A stretch of DNA of 64,000 bases from Schistosoma haematobium (taxonomy: Eukaryota; Platyhelminthes; Trematoda; Strigeidida; Schistosomatidae): positions 31,958,536 through 32,022,535 of the forward strand of contig NC_067198.1 in the NCBI RefSeq assembly GCF_000699445.3. The letters run 5' to 3'. Positions within the stretch are counted from its first letter, which is position 1. Each line of letters begins with the position of its first letter. This document shows, piece by piece, positions 15,150 through 29,735 of the stretch. The position numbers and the translations under genes are program-made. The notes beneath the pieces were generated by a model. It was not told the DNA's origin. It saw only the letters and a program-made list of their open reading frames with translations, and made no database searches.

Positions 15150-18100
15150 CTAATATTGAATATCGATTATACATAACATTAAACAATATATTTGTTTTCA
15201 TTTTATAGACAACAAATGAAGATGATACATTTGGTACAGTTGAAGCTCATGAACGTCTACGTGAAATTATAGGTGATGAACGTCATAATCGTATACTAGC
15301 TCGTTTACATTTATCACGTTCTGATCCTATAATCATTGTCCGTCAATCTGCTATACATATATGGAAAATTGTTGTACCTAATACTCCAAGGACTTTACGT
15401 GAAATTATGCCTGTACTTGTTCGTTTATTATTGGATACTTTAGGATCATCTTCTCGTGAGCATCAACAAGTAAGTTAGTTAACATTGAATGTGTTCTTCT
15501 AATTAGATATTTTCTTTTTACAGTTTCATAATTTCTCATTTCTGATTTTAACTCTATAAAATTCAATCTATTAAGTGATAATGTTTGTTGCATTCTAATT
15601 CCTGGTTGAAACTATGAAATGTATTGATGTCAGACGTACAGGAAATGTACCCTCAGTGCAACTACTTAATAAACTAACAGCTTCATGTTAATCCATTTCA
15701 CCAACATTGTATATTGTACAAACTAGATTGTTTTGTGTGATACACTTTATATTTCCAAATTTTTTAAGTATTCCCCGTTGAAAGTCGTCAATAATTTCTG
15801 GAGAAGTACTTTGGTCAGTTAGTAATATCTAGAAAGCAACCCTCTATACTTTGAAGATCCTGATTAAACGATTACTAAATTCCGTATTAGCTTCAGCATT
15901 TCCCCCCTCAAGTTCTTAATACCTTAAGGTCGCCCATAATCCTACAAATGTCTTTACTTCTGTATATAATCTGATCTCCTTCCTTTTCTGTTCGGAGTTC
16001 AAATGTCGAAGTTTTTTTATGGTTAAATGTTTAAAGCGTAAAATATATCATTATAAACAAATAAGAACAATTATCATAATCTGTCTCTCCATTTTGGATG
16101 ATCAGCTGTCAAACGATATCACTTCTCTATGTTTATTATCCAGACTATGAATTTACCTGAAAATATCCGTAAACTAGTATTAAATATTACCAAATCAATG
16201 AACTGTTAATATCGACATAGATTCATTGTTAATAATCAGTATGAATCTTGAAAATTAAAGTATTAAATGGAAATTATCATTCATCGTATTGTAAAAAAGG
16301 CACATTACAACGAGCTACTCAAAATAGGTCACATCACTATAAAAATCATACTACTGTTACTCATATTTTGTAGTTATCATTATTGTAATGACAACAATTC
16401 AAAATAAGTTTTTCCTTAAGCAATTGTCGTTATGTGATTATTTGGTCTGTTGACATTGTTGTTATTCAGATTTTTCCGAGTTCGGACTATTTCTTTCTTA
16501 ACTGTATATTTTTACATTTTTTCCCGTTGGATGTAAGATTGCCGCTCGTGCACTTGGTGATGTGGTACGCAAATTAGGTGAAAGAATCCTACCAGAGATT
16601 ATTCCACTATTAGTAACCGGCTTAGACTCTCCAGATGCTGATCAACGACGTGGTGTCTGTACTGGATTAATTGAAATTATTCGCAGTTGTCAGTCTGATC
16701 TGGTATGTTATATCGTGCTTTTTTGCCCTTAATTTTTACTTCATTATGAGAGATCTGTGTTGTGTTTTCTTCGTAAATTTTGTAAATACAATAAAGCCTT
16801 TCAATTAAGTGATCAGAGTTGTTACTGATGTCATGTATTTTAGTGTGTTGGTACTGATTAAATCTTATCAACTAAGTTTCATTGTGACTCAATGAAGCGT
16901 GCTCTATTCTGGGATGCCATATGGTCAGAGCTAGTCTTCAAGAAGCTGTAGACCTAAATTTTGCACCAGTTGACACAAGTCATCATGACTTGCTCTCAGT
17001 CTTGAGGGGACGGATTTTCTCTGCGGAATTCAGAATTGCACAACCTAGCTTCACAGTCTTAGACGTTATCATTGGTCTCTTTAGGCTGCGACTGACCCAT
17101 AGGACTGAGATATTCATAGTTAATTTGCCACTGACTAGTCTTATTTATCTATTCCTTTAGTGCTGATAGAATTCCACCGATTCAGTTTTTCTAAAAATAA
17201 CTAAATTTTCATTAGAAATGAAATGTTTTGATGATTAAGTCAATCAACTGTTGGGTCTTAGGTTCCGATCTTACTTCAGGTACTTTGTTTTTTGACTACT
17301 GCTTATTATCTCTATCCACTCACACTAAAAATATGACGCAAAATATAAGTCAGTGAAGGTCTATGAATTCATAAAATGAGTTAACTTTGCTGCCATTTTA
17401 TATATAACGATAAGTATTATCTTACATTTTTGCTGTTATATACCAAAGTATTTTGCTATAAAGTACAAGAAGGCATTCTTAAATGCTATGAAAAGTGAGT
17501 ATTTGAATTTATTACTATTGCTAATTTTGTAAAATCCTTAAATAAAAGTAGATAACTAATATATAGTTTATGAAATACACTTGATTTCTGTGTTTTGCTT
17601 GAGACATATATATGCCTAACCACTATCTTCCTCGATTGTTTTCTAGTGTAGAAATAAGCTAGAAGAAAGCTGGTGGCGGCCATATCAAAACATGGCCTCA
17701 GTCCATTAAGTCACTGACAAATGTACTGAGCCATGTTAATAAGTGTAGACTAGCTGGTTGTAGTCCATGTGATTATCGTAACTAATTGTTAGAGACTTTG
17801 AGTGACATGATTTCAAATCATTCGCAATGGACTACGTGCATTCATTCTTTGTCTTCCCCAAAATTCCTAGATTATGGTTTCCTCGTGTATTTTTCCTAAT
17901 TTAACTTGTTTATAATTTTCCTTTCGAATCGTATCTTCGATGTCTAATCTTTCGTATTACGAATGATATTGTTACTACCTTTACTATTCTTGGATTTGAC
18001 CTAACAACTTCATCTATGTGTCAATAGAGTATTGCATCTTGAATGGATGTACATATATACCCACTGACTATTAGACCTTTGGTTTGTATTGGTTCTTTTT

Positions 18101-21100
18101 TTCCATTACAATGTCATTGTAGATATACATTCCTGTACATATTATTTAACAAAAAAACTTCCTTGCGATTTGTTTCCTTTTTAAACTTATGTATAATAAA
18201 CCTTTCTTAATAAATATTGTTGAACATTTCTATTTAGCTATCAAATTATGCCGACAGCTTATTAGATCCTATTCGACGTACTTTATGCGATCCACTTGTT
18301 GAAGTGCGTCGTAACGGTGGCAAGACATTTGAATTATTATATGCTGCTATTGGTATACGCTCACTTGATGGTATTTTACCAGATCTACTTGCTCAATTAG
18401 ATGATCCAGAGACTAGCCATTATGCGTTAGATGGTATAAAACAATTATTAGCTGTTAAAGGCAAAGCTGTTATGCCATATTTAGTCCCTAAAGTAAGTTA
18501 ATTCTTATTGTTTTTATAGGTGTTTATTCTTAAAATCTCATGTCCATGAATATTTTTAAACAGTCCTGCTTTGTTATCATTTGGGGTTTTTTTTAATCTA
18601 AATAAGGATAAACCTTTGTTGTTCATGTTGTTACTTTTCCTCTCTATTGTCTATATTATTAGCTAACTCATCCAGTGGTCAATGTGAAAGCATTTGCTTA
18701 TCTTGCGTCAGTAGCTGGAGAAGCTCTTACAAAACAACTTGGTCGAATCTTACCTGCACTTCTACAAACTGTATCATTGATGTCTGAGTCTGATTATAAT
18801 CAGAACAATGAAAATAAGGATATTGAAGAGGAAACAGAAAACGAGGTGCGTCACTTTTATTTGTTCATACACGAGTATATATATTCTGGCTTATTATTTC
18901 ATTCACTCCTATACATAAAACACAATATCAGGTTAATGATGTATAATAATGTATTCTAGAGTCTGGATATAATTACGTAATACATATTCAATGTCATTAT
19001 AATATGGTGAAATTGAAAATAGGCAACGGTAAGCCTATAAAATTTACAATAAAAAACACATCTTGGATACTCATCAGCGAACTAAAAAAATAGATTCATG
19101 ATATAGTCACACGACCACAGTATATAGAAAAACCTGTTATAGACTGTGCAACTTCGTCTTTATATTACCTGAAATCTTTGTCAAACAAATGAGAGAGGGA
19201 GAATGCAAAGTTACATTATCTAGCTTTAAATAGAGTTAATCACCTATAACTGAATGGGATTAATTCTAGACATAAATATTCGCAACCACTGTTTTATTTA
19301 ATGTATTAACTTTAAAATAATCTAAAAATTATGTCGTTATTGTTATTTTATGTTATTTGTAATGTAGGATTTAGAGCATTGTGCTGCTGTCCTTGTATGC
19401 ATTTATGAAGCCACAGGAATCCGTCAAATTTTGAATGAATTATTATCTGGTTTGTCAACCACTGTAACAATTGACGAAACCACAAATAACACCACTACAC
19501 AAAACAAACTTGTTCCCGGCTCTAGTGCATATCGACTTGCCTGTTTACGGTTACTACGTGCCTATCTTGAAGCTAGTTTTCAAGATTCTTCTGATGTTGT
19601 AACGTCCATTGTGAAATCCAATGTAAACAATAAATCTTCCGATGAAGATGAAACTGATGAATCTGACGTTGATGATGATGATCTCGAAGATGAAGAGGCG
19701 TCTGATGACGGCTCGTTTAATTCCGATGAAGATTATAGTGACGAAGATGATATGGACAAAGATGATGACGACAGTTATGATGATGACGATGATGATGAGA
19801 TGGAGGAAAATCCTGATGCTAAAGAAGTTATAAGTCGAGTGTTGAATGAATCATATCCACTTGCTCTTCGTAATATTTGTCGTCTTTTAGCTTCTACTGA
19901 CAAAACTACTTTATCGGAAGCATGGAAATGTTTAGAAACACTTTTCAAAGTTAGTTTTTCCCCTTGTTATTGTCGTTCTGAATTTATTGTTACAAGAAAA
20001 AACGGTAACCTTTAAAAGTTCCTAATAGTTGATCTTCTTTACGTTTGTATTTGATAAATACTTTTCGTCACAGAAAGTTATTCCCAATTCTTTTTTAAAT
20101 AAGATTATTCGCAGTCAAATTTATAAACATATAACTCTGTAGCTAATTTACAAGCGGATAACGAGTAACATTAAAGGCGTACCTTCTCAAACATTTAACT
20201 TATTCTACACTTCCTTGTTTATGTACCCGAGATCTATTTGATTTTTTAACTACTAATGAGTAGTTTAACTGTATCTATGACACTTTCCGTTCTCATAATT
20301 ATTATTCGTTAACTTTTATAGCGTTGGAACCCTGAAACAATTACTTCCCAAATTGGTGATTTGCGTCAAGGTATTCGTGGTGCTATATCAGAAATGAACA
20401 AGTTAGCAGCTGCTAATAAAAATGAAGGTCAAAAATATTTGCCTGGGTTTTCAGATCCTACTTTACCACTTGTTAGTTTAGTTAAATTATATGCTGAGTG
20501 TACACTCCGTGGGCGTCCCGCAATTAAAGAACCTTCAGCACAAGGATTATCAGAATGCATAATTCATGCGAATGGGACAGCACTTCAAGGTTGCGTTATC
20601 AAAGTTATTGGGCCTCTCATCCGTTTACTGGGTGAGCGTCAGACGAATGTTGTTCGTGTTGCTGTGTTGCAGTCTCTTACTTCGCTTGTTAATAAGGTGA
20701 GTTCGTTTCCTAAATAACTGTCTTTATCCTTTCTATTCGTGATTTATCCAGATTATGTTCACATGTAACATTTTATCATTTTTGATCACTATACCAGAAT
20801 ATTGTAACTGGTTGATGATCTTTCGACTGGGATTTTTTAAAATTAAATTATGAAATGACGAGTCAACCTGATTTTATTTATTTCAGTGCCCACAATCTGT
20901 TCGTCCATTTGTTACACAACTCCAGTCAACCTTCTTAAAATGTCTTGGAGACTCACATAAGCAAACGAGAATACTTGGTGGTGAAGGGTTATCATCAATT
21001 GTTCCTATTACACCTAAACTTGATCCTTTGTTAATCGATCTGGCTAGAGTATCATCTCAAACTGTTGTATCACGTTTTCATGATTACTTGGAAGATACAT

Positions 21101-24100
21101 CAAGTGAGATAGAAGATATGCTCCCTAAATCAGGTGTTTCTGCAACTGCACATACATTGGCTGGTGTAGCAGCTTTTCCGTAAGTCGTTGCAGAGCGGTA
21201 TCAAATTCTTGCTTTATTAAAATATCCTACAAATAGACTGCTGTCTCTTCCGATTTTTACATATATATCAGTAAAATTTCTCACGGTGTCCTTTTTATTC
21301 TATTTTTTACTTTGTTCACCGGTCTCTTGTTAATTTCTCTGTCTTTTCATTTTTTTTTGTCCGCTGGCACTCAGCACACACTCATTTTTTAAAATATATA
21401 CAAACTTTCTATGTATTATCCAGTTGAATGTGTCATTATAGCCTATTAGTAGTAGTACATTCAACTTTAAAACTGTACAACCTGGTCTAGTCATTAAGAA
21501 TGCATGAAATGTAAGAGAAAAAAAGAAGTACTTTTTGTCTAGTTAATCTTTTTTTCAATCTGAAAAATATTGGTTTTTATGTTTTGGTCTTCGTTTTTTT
21601 TTCTATACAATGTTGTTCGATTCACAAATGTAATCATAGAAACTGTTTAGAAAAGCTTTCTAAATGTGTTCTTTGTTCTTTAGAACATTCGTTAAATTTC
21701 ACGTTACTTTTATACAAAACGCTTACTTTAGTGTTTTTTATTTTCAATCAAACATAGATCATGGTTACTATTTCGAGATAATCAGCGAATAGATCTTCTA
21801 GTTCACTGTTAATTATTTTAAGCCTGTTATATTATGCTGATAACATAAGTTACTCATTTTTTTCTTGTTAAATCACCATTCTCTATTGAACTTATTTTTT
21901 TAAATAATGTCATTATCTTTTACAATAGATTTAATTCAAGACTTATACATAAATATATTAATTATGGCTACGGATTGAACTTAGTGTAAAACACTTATAA
22001 CAGATCACGTAAAATTGAGTTTGTTCACAATTAATTCAATGAAGTCATTTTATTAACTTATTAACGAACTGAGTCATCCTAACAACAACTTATCTATATC
22101 ATTGCATCTTGATTACTATTGCGAATGCATGAACATGTCATGTATGCTTGAATATTGCTTACGCCCCTCGCATTTATTCACTATGCTAGTCTTACTACTA
22201 ACCACTTATTTGATTCGATGACTCATTCATTTCACTATGTATATATATGTCCATGTTATTCATATTCATTACTCTCTCGCTCTCGCTTGCTTAACTTTAC
22301 GCGGTTGCTTGCCTTTCGGCACAACTCTTCTATGCTTGTTTAACGCATCTGTAATTTTGGATATCTATGTGTGTGGTCCCGTAATAAACGTAATCAACGC
22401 TTCGTATTCGCCTTCTGATTAATATACCGTTGGGGCGTTATATAGCACGGTTATCAAGACGAACTGTATACGAAGTTTAAGAATTATATCGAATACCGAC
22501 CACCACACACTATTCATCTTGTATAAGCATAAGTATTTAAAGTAAGATTGTTCATTCTAATCATATTGTTTGTGGATCCAAATAATTAACCTAATAACTA
22601 TAATACATCTACTGTTTCTTAGAAATAATAATGTACTACTATTGAGAGATGTTCAGTTCTACTGATTAAATCATTTATTTTAAACAAAAGTCTTTTTATT
22701 ATGTGTAAAGTATGCAAATAAAATTATACAACTCAGATATATGTTAATTATAAACCGTTACTATATCATACAAATTAAATTTGTAGGTTTATGTACTCAG
22801 TTTTGAGTCAATGGTAATATTAATGAGGTTTAATGATGCTATACAGTTATTCATTGAAATATTGTTTAAACTTATTTATTGTTACATCCATAAATATATG
22901 CTAAAACTATATTCTTTTAATCCAAGATAGGTCAAAACCAATTAATTGATATACAACTCCAGTGTAAGATCCATAATTCCAAGTTCATGTATTACATAAT
23001 ATTACAAAACAAAGTGAAAATAAGCAGATATATATTCATGTTACATAGACCTGTATTAGAAAGTCAAAGTAACTTAGTATTCAAAAAAACATTCAGAAAC
23101 TCGATATTTTATTGTAATTGATTTTAAACTGTTTCACTACCTTTTTAATCCATACGCTCTCAACATTCTACAAACTCCATCGATGGTGGTATAATATATT
23201 AATGCAACCTAAGCTAATAGTCTGTGATTTCCTAAAATAAATCAACATCTTGTTATAACAACTGTTGGTGCTCTTCTAAACATAAGCTCGTTTCTAACTG
23301 TATCACACTTTTGTTCATTTAAATTGAATTCACCATCTACTAAGATAATATTATATGCAGGTTTATAAGGTTATTTATTTTTGCATGTATTTTTTTACCA
23401 TATTTTTATCTTTGTGTTATCTTGTTTTTCATTTTATCAATATTTACTAGTGATACTAGTTTACAGGCGTTACGTTTGTGTCTAGAACATTCCAGAGGTC
23501 GTGCTGGACTAACCGCTTTAAATACTATACTTCACTCATTAATTCCATTAATGCGTTTACCAGAGTCTTGTGGTAATGAAATTCGAATTGAAACAAATCC
23601 ACACAGAAATAACATTGTTGATGACAATGAATATAATAGTGAAGATAATGATGATGAACAAGAAAGTGTCTTAGGATCATTTAATCAAACTAAACAAGTA
23701 TTGATCTCCTCGGATCAACTGCGTATTATAGTTTCTTCATGTATAGGATTTATTGTTGTTGCTGCACAAGCCACTATTGACAACTTTTCACAAAGTGACA
23801 ATGAGAAAATACAGAAGAAACTTGAACTTGTTGATTTATTTGAACGGAAACTATTCCTGTCTTCATCCACCAAACAAGGTATATTTTAATTTATCATGTT
23901 ATTAAACAATAATGATTCTATAAGTGTAATTATGAAAAATTACAATTAACTATTTAATGTTATTTGTATTATCATATTTTGACTAATTAAATTAGACATG
24001 ATCAAATCGAATACCACCGCCAACCTATAAAAATCTAAATTATCTTTTGATTTAAATTTGTTTTAATGATACATGTCCATTTCATAACTGGTTATTTTAA

Positions 24101-27100
24101 ATCAGTTATAGTGGTATATATCACATTTATTCTTTTTTTTTCTATGGAAATTATATTCTCAATTTTTGATTCTCTCCTATTACTACTACTATTATGGATT
24201 GCTTCTGTCACTTCGACTCGTTTACTACTCATCTTGTTGTAATGATCTTTTTTATGTCAACTTAAATTGGCTTACATTTGCCCTCAGACTCTACATTGTT
24301 TATATTTCACTGACTACTGGTAGTTAGATACAAACTCTATTGTGACATGCTGGTTTCATTGGTATTTATTTATTAGTATGATTGACTTTAACGTCAATAA
24401 TAACTTACCCACTATTCTTGGTAGAAAATCAATATAGATTGAAGATTTCGATGATTTATCAATTTCCAATGTATAGAAAAATATATGGAAATTCCCTTTC
24501 GTTTTTTTTTCTCCTTAACATGTTACCCTTACTCATTATTAATAAATTAATTCAATAGAACAACTAATGATAGAGTGTCATTATGCATGTAGACCTCTTT
24601 TCAGCTTGAAATATTAAAAAATTAAAGTAAGGATTTCTAATGTTTTTTTTACTTTAAATCAATTTCCTGTAATGGATAATTTAAACAAGTGAGACATTTT
24701 GTTAAACTATGCTGATAAAATGAATTCAATTGTCAACTAATCAAAACTTCTAAGAATAGCAGATTTTGTGGTGGTTGTCATTATTGTAGCTCATAAGAAC
24801 TGTGACTTACACTGAGTCGCGAAACTTTAGAAAATCTAATTTTTCTACTCATTGGCATATTAAAAATATATTATTTTTATTTATAGATATTTGTAATTCT
24901 GATATTACTGTAGTGAACAAGGACTCGGTTGGGAAAGCCAATTTATTATTTAATGTAAAATTATAAAGTGCCTTCGTAAAATATGAAAACTATACATAAA
25001 TACACTATTTGCACATCTTCCATCGGTTGTCCTTTACATGCTTCATGATTCTTTCAATTATGTTGTTATGACAGTTGCTTTCTACTTCCCTTTCTGTTCT
25101 CTTCAATTGAATCTTTTCAATCTCCTGCTTGCATGCATTCCACTTCTGATTGGTGCTACATACTACTTATATCTGTCAACATAAATAGTAAACGCCATAT
25201 TACTGCGAATTAGTATTTTATGTTATAATTAGCTGACCTTCCCTATTCTTTAGACAATCTCTACTATTATGTAACTTCCTTTAGTCATTCTGTCTAGAAA
25301 TCAATTCATCCTTCATTATTTATTCGAAAAAGTGTTTTATTATTAGTTCAAGTCTATATTGAAAAAAGTTCACAGTAATCTATTCTATTTCTCAATAATC
25401 TTCTTCAAGAATATTTATAAATAGATAGGCTTCTGATTGTTTACATTTATTCTATGCAAAACTTGAATTTGATTTATGAAGTCTAAGATGAAATTGAATC
25501 TTTTTTTTCAATACATACAGTTAAGAATGTTTTTTTTGATTTCTTCCTCACTGTTTATACTTCAATTTTATATAGTCTAATTTAAATATATGTGTGTAAT
25601 TACTAGAGAAAGTTTTCTGCTAATTGTCAGATATAAGTTTTTCATTACTTTTGTAATTTTCATTGTTTACTCTAGATGTACAATGGACATTTAACCAAAG
25701 TCAAGGCATTGCCCTTCTTATTCCACTGAAGCATACACCAAAAATTTTAATCAATTCAGAGACCATACAGTCAGGTTTTTGTGAACGCCTAGGGCAATTC
25801 ATTAAACAATTATCCATTCATGAAAATGTTAGTTTTATTAGTACTATTATTTCAATTTGTAATCATAACTATTGTGCTATTATATGTATGTTTGTGTGTT
25901 CGTGTAATGATACGCACAGCAGCTTGATCATCAAACCGTTTGTATCGCAAAGAGTAGGTTGCATATTCAGTCCCTACCTCATATACTTTTGTTTTATAAT
26001 AGACTTCACCTCAAAATCGAATTTGTACTTGGGTGCTGAGTTATTTGTATTATTCCAAAACTAATTAATTATTTTGTCTAAAATTGTTATCCAATACAAT
26101 AAATTGTATCGTTCTCACCTTCTATCATATGGAATGTTAAAGTTTATGAAAACAACTTTATAAAACTCAATGACATCATTCTGACAAATATTTTGTATCG
26201 ACTATGTTAAATCACTAAATACAAGTCTAGACCTATGGGACACTTCAAGCGACATCATTTGTATTCTTCATCTACGTATTCATTCATCACCTACTTGTTC
26301 ATAATAATATCATTTGATCACTATTGAATTTTTTTCGGCTTTTATATCGTTAAGAAGTTTCGATAACAGTAATATACATATACTGTATAAAGCGCTGGAT
26401 TTTCAATCCATACGCGGCAGATTCGATTCTTCAGTTTATGAAGTTGAATATTAGTAGTAGCAGTAGTATTTGTAGATATAAAATATTACAACGCAAAGTT
26501 GAATACTGTACTTGGTAACCGGAACCTGGTAACTTAACATAATCCACTTTCTCTAGTCAAAATTAACGTAAATCATTACTACCATGTTTAGTTATATTTT
26601 CTCTTCATAGTTGAGTAATGTTGAAAATTACGGAAAAGAACTTATAATAACAGAGGAATAATAATTTTATGTATTGAAATCATCTCATGGGATCAGTAGA
26701 GCTATTAAAATATCATTCCTATTTTATTTTCTATAATATCAATTGATTTGATTTAGCTTAAGTGTAGGCTTAATTTTTTAAGTTTAACTCATTTATTTAT
26801 CAATGAAATAAAACTATTCAAATAGACTGTAGAAATACGTAAATGATCATTTAAATGAACTGCTAACGTTAAATTAACTGTAATAATTTGACAGATGGGG
26901 CTACACAATAACTTATATTGGTAATCTGACTGAATAACAGCAAAATTTTAGATATACATTATATGTTTTTCTGGTATGCTTCTTATCTATTGTGAATTGG
27001 TGTTATCTACTGAAACTTTATACATACTGGAATGATAATTGCGATTTGTCTGTATGAAAAAAGTTTTTTAATTTAGTCCGAAATTACTCCAAATAAACAG

Positions 27101-29699
27101 TGCCACTTTCAATAACTATCTCCCACCCCTTCCGACCAATTGTTTTGTAATTAGTTATATTACAGTTGGCTACTGTAATTATCGTCGCAGTGATAATAAT
27201 CATTATTATATTATCGTCACATTGTAATCTTTCACTACTCTTATTGTTTGTCTGTTTTTCTTTCATACTTCACATTTAGTCCGTCATTTGTCAAATAGGA
27301 TACAGATGTATTGGATGCTTTGTCGGTTATCTAACAGAGAATCATGAAGTGAATTATAATCCTAAACTATTACTGGAGCTACTTGGAAAAGTAATTTTTA
27401 TTTTATTCCCTATATGTATACATTGGTAAAATATGCTATGTCTACTGAATTACTTAATAGTAGTTTATCTGAAACGGGTAAATTATTTGAGTCATTATGA
27501 CATTCGCTAAAGTAAACTGGATAAAAAATCCCACAAAACTATCCAGTTGATGTACTGTACTGCAATCCACTGCTAGCCACTACCCATCTTTTCTTAGAAT
27601 GAAGTACGCAATACACACAGTATGCACATATGCCAATTAGAGACTGATCAATTGCAGTCTTAAACATCAATGGGAAGAAGATTCAAGTAAACTATATCAA
27701 GTGAATTTACAAGTCAGTTTTATTTGATCTTTTTCCAAACATTCTCTGTTTTTCACTTTCAATTTTATTTTTGACCTTTAAATAGGGTTTTGAACATCCT
27801 GTAATCGATGTGCGTCTATTGTCTACAGTTATATCCAGTCATATTGCATGGCGTGTAAAATTACCAATTCCTTCTTGGTTATGTACATTTTTGATTAAAC
27901 TTCTTAGCGGAATAAAAGATAAAAACAGTGCAGTACGACTTGGAAGTGAAACAGCTTTAGCTGTACTCTGTCGTTTAAATGCTCCAAAGAATAAAGATCA
28001 AAACCCTAATTCTGAATATTTACAAGTTAGTGAAATCAAATTTTGTATTGTTTATAATGTACTATATATGTAGTGGAATTAACAGTAGAACAGTAGAAGT
28101 CGGGTCTTACATTGGGATATTTTTATCAAACAAGTATAGATTAGTTTTCGTTTGAAAGCAGTTTTATTCAATTGTCTGTAGTTGTTCTCAGTCTAACCTT
28201 TATGGCATTTTATGTTAATCTATGAAACAATTCTTCCCTTGACGATAAACGCAGTTGTTGCGCTCTTTTCATTCGTTAACAACTATCTGAAAAGATCATT
28301 ATTATCCCTATTAAATACTGGATTATCAGTAAAATACATTTATTCAACTAAGTAATTAATGTTTGTACATATTTTAGATTTTTTCACTTTTAAAAAATGT
28401 CATTTAACGCTTCTCCTGCGTAACATTTGATTAGTTGAATTACCTCTAGTTTGTAAGCAGTCAGTGAAACAACCGGCTTACTTTCGCTCACTCTTAATTT
28501 AGTTGTGTTCACTTAAGATATCTCTGAAAAGTTGCCTTTCTACGCTAAAAATTTTATTGTATGTAGACTATGGAATTGAATGTCTCAATCAATTTCATCA
28601 TCTCAGTTCTTAACGCTTAATGTGTATATGGATGTGGTTTTCAAATGATTTTCTGATCTCTTTTTCAAACAAGGTAACAGTGAAGCCGAAAAAATACAGA
28701 CCCAAACAATTAATTATAAAATAATATGATATTCGTTGAACGAACTTGCGGTTGCTTATGATGATTAAAAGACTATATTTTTTTCAGTCTTCACCAGACA
28801 GAATTATATAATCTGCGTATTCTAAGTCAACTAGCATGGGTGGCCCATACTAGGACGAAACGATCGTCCAGTGTTTTCAGGTTTTCCATGGTGGTCTAGC
28901 TTTAATCGGCTCATGAATTCAACTATTAAAATCAAATGACCCAATAAGAGTAGAATTTAAACATCCATCATCCTCTATTGCTAAACGTATAATTGAAATA
29001 GGCCATAAGATTGTTCTAAACTCGGCTTTTGTGGTTTTATACAAAAGTGTAAAAGGGCGTATACTAAAGTTTATTGAAGCCTTAGCCATATGAAAATTCA
29101 AACCCCCTTAGTGTACTAAAAAACAGTTTGTTCTCACCTTAAACCTACCCTAGTAATATTGACTTATTATCCAGAGTGATGAAGTTTAAAATTGTTATCA
29201 CATTATTTTCTTTATTATCCTTGTCTCGTTTTAACCTTCATTTCCAGTCTAGTTGACCTTTTATTTTTACATATAAATGTTTTAATAACAAGTATATATG
29301 TGATCAGATTGTTCGAAATGTAAAGCGCTAATATATCACATAGTTCTGATAATCTTCGTCTTCTTATTATACTATCGAAAATTTTTCTTCCTTTGCCGTC
29401 GATGTCGCTGTTTTGCATAACTCCGAGCATCAATCAAACAAAAGAAACTAAATTCTTTTTTATATTTTAAATTATAATCTCTAATACAAATATTTGTCTA
29501 GTATTGCCTTCTTTTAATCATTTCTCTTTAATGTAGACAAATCAATAAGGATAATAATTAATTATAATAGGGAATAAAGAAGAGTAAATACGACTGTTTA
29601 TCCGTCTCCTTTTAATATTGTTAGTTTAAAAAATATATTAGAATGTATTCCTAGTAAGAATTTACTCGTTCTTTTTTCCTTCTTTCGAATCACCATTAT

Positions 29700-29735
<36 letters not shown>

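Noticed and set aside
19642..19833. Met/Lys-rich open frame overlapping the acidic GCN1 block
   Set aside because: It is the shifted reading of the GAT/GAA repeat run and has no independent support.
25828..26064. Extension of the GCN1 exon to the end of its open frame
   Set aside because: Similarity to GCN1 stops at the GTTAGT donor and the next exon joins in phase there.
26380..26440. Possible tRNA-Glu (GGATTTTCAATCC anticodon arm with ATTCGATTC)
   Set aside because: An anticodon-like hairpin and a T-loop-like motif are present, but the T stem does not pair and there is no acceptor stem or D arm. More likely a tRNA-derived repeat scrap.
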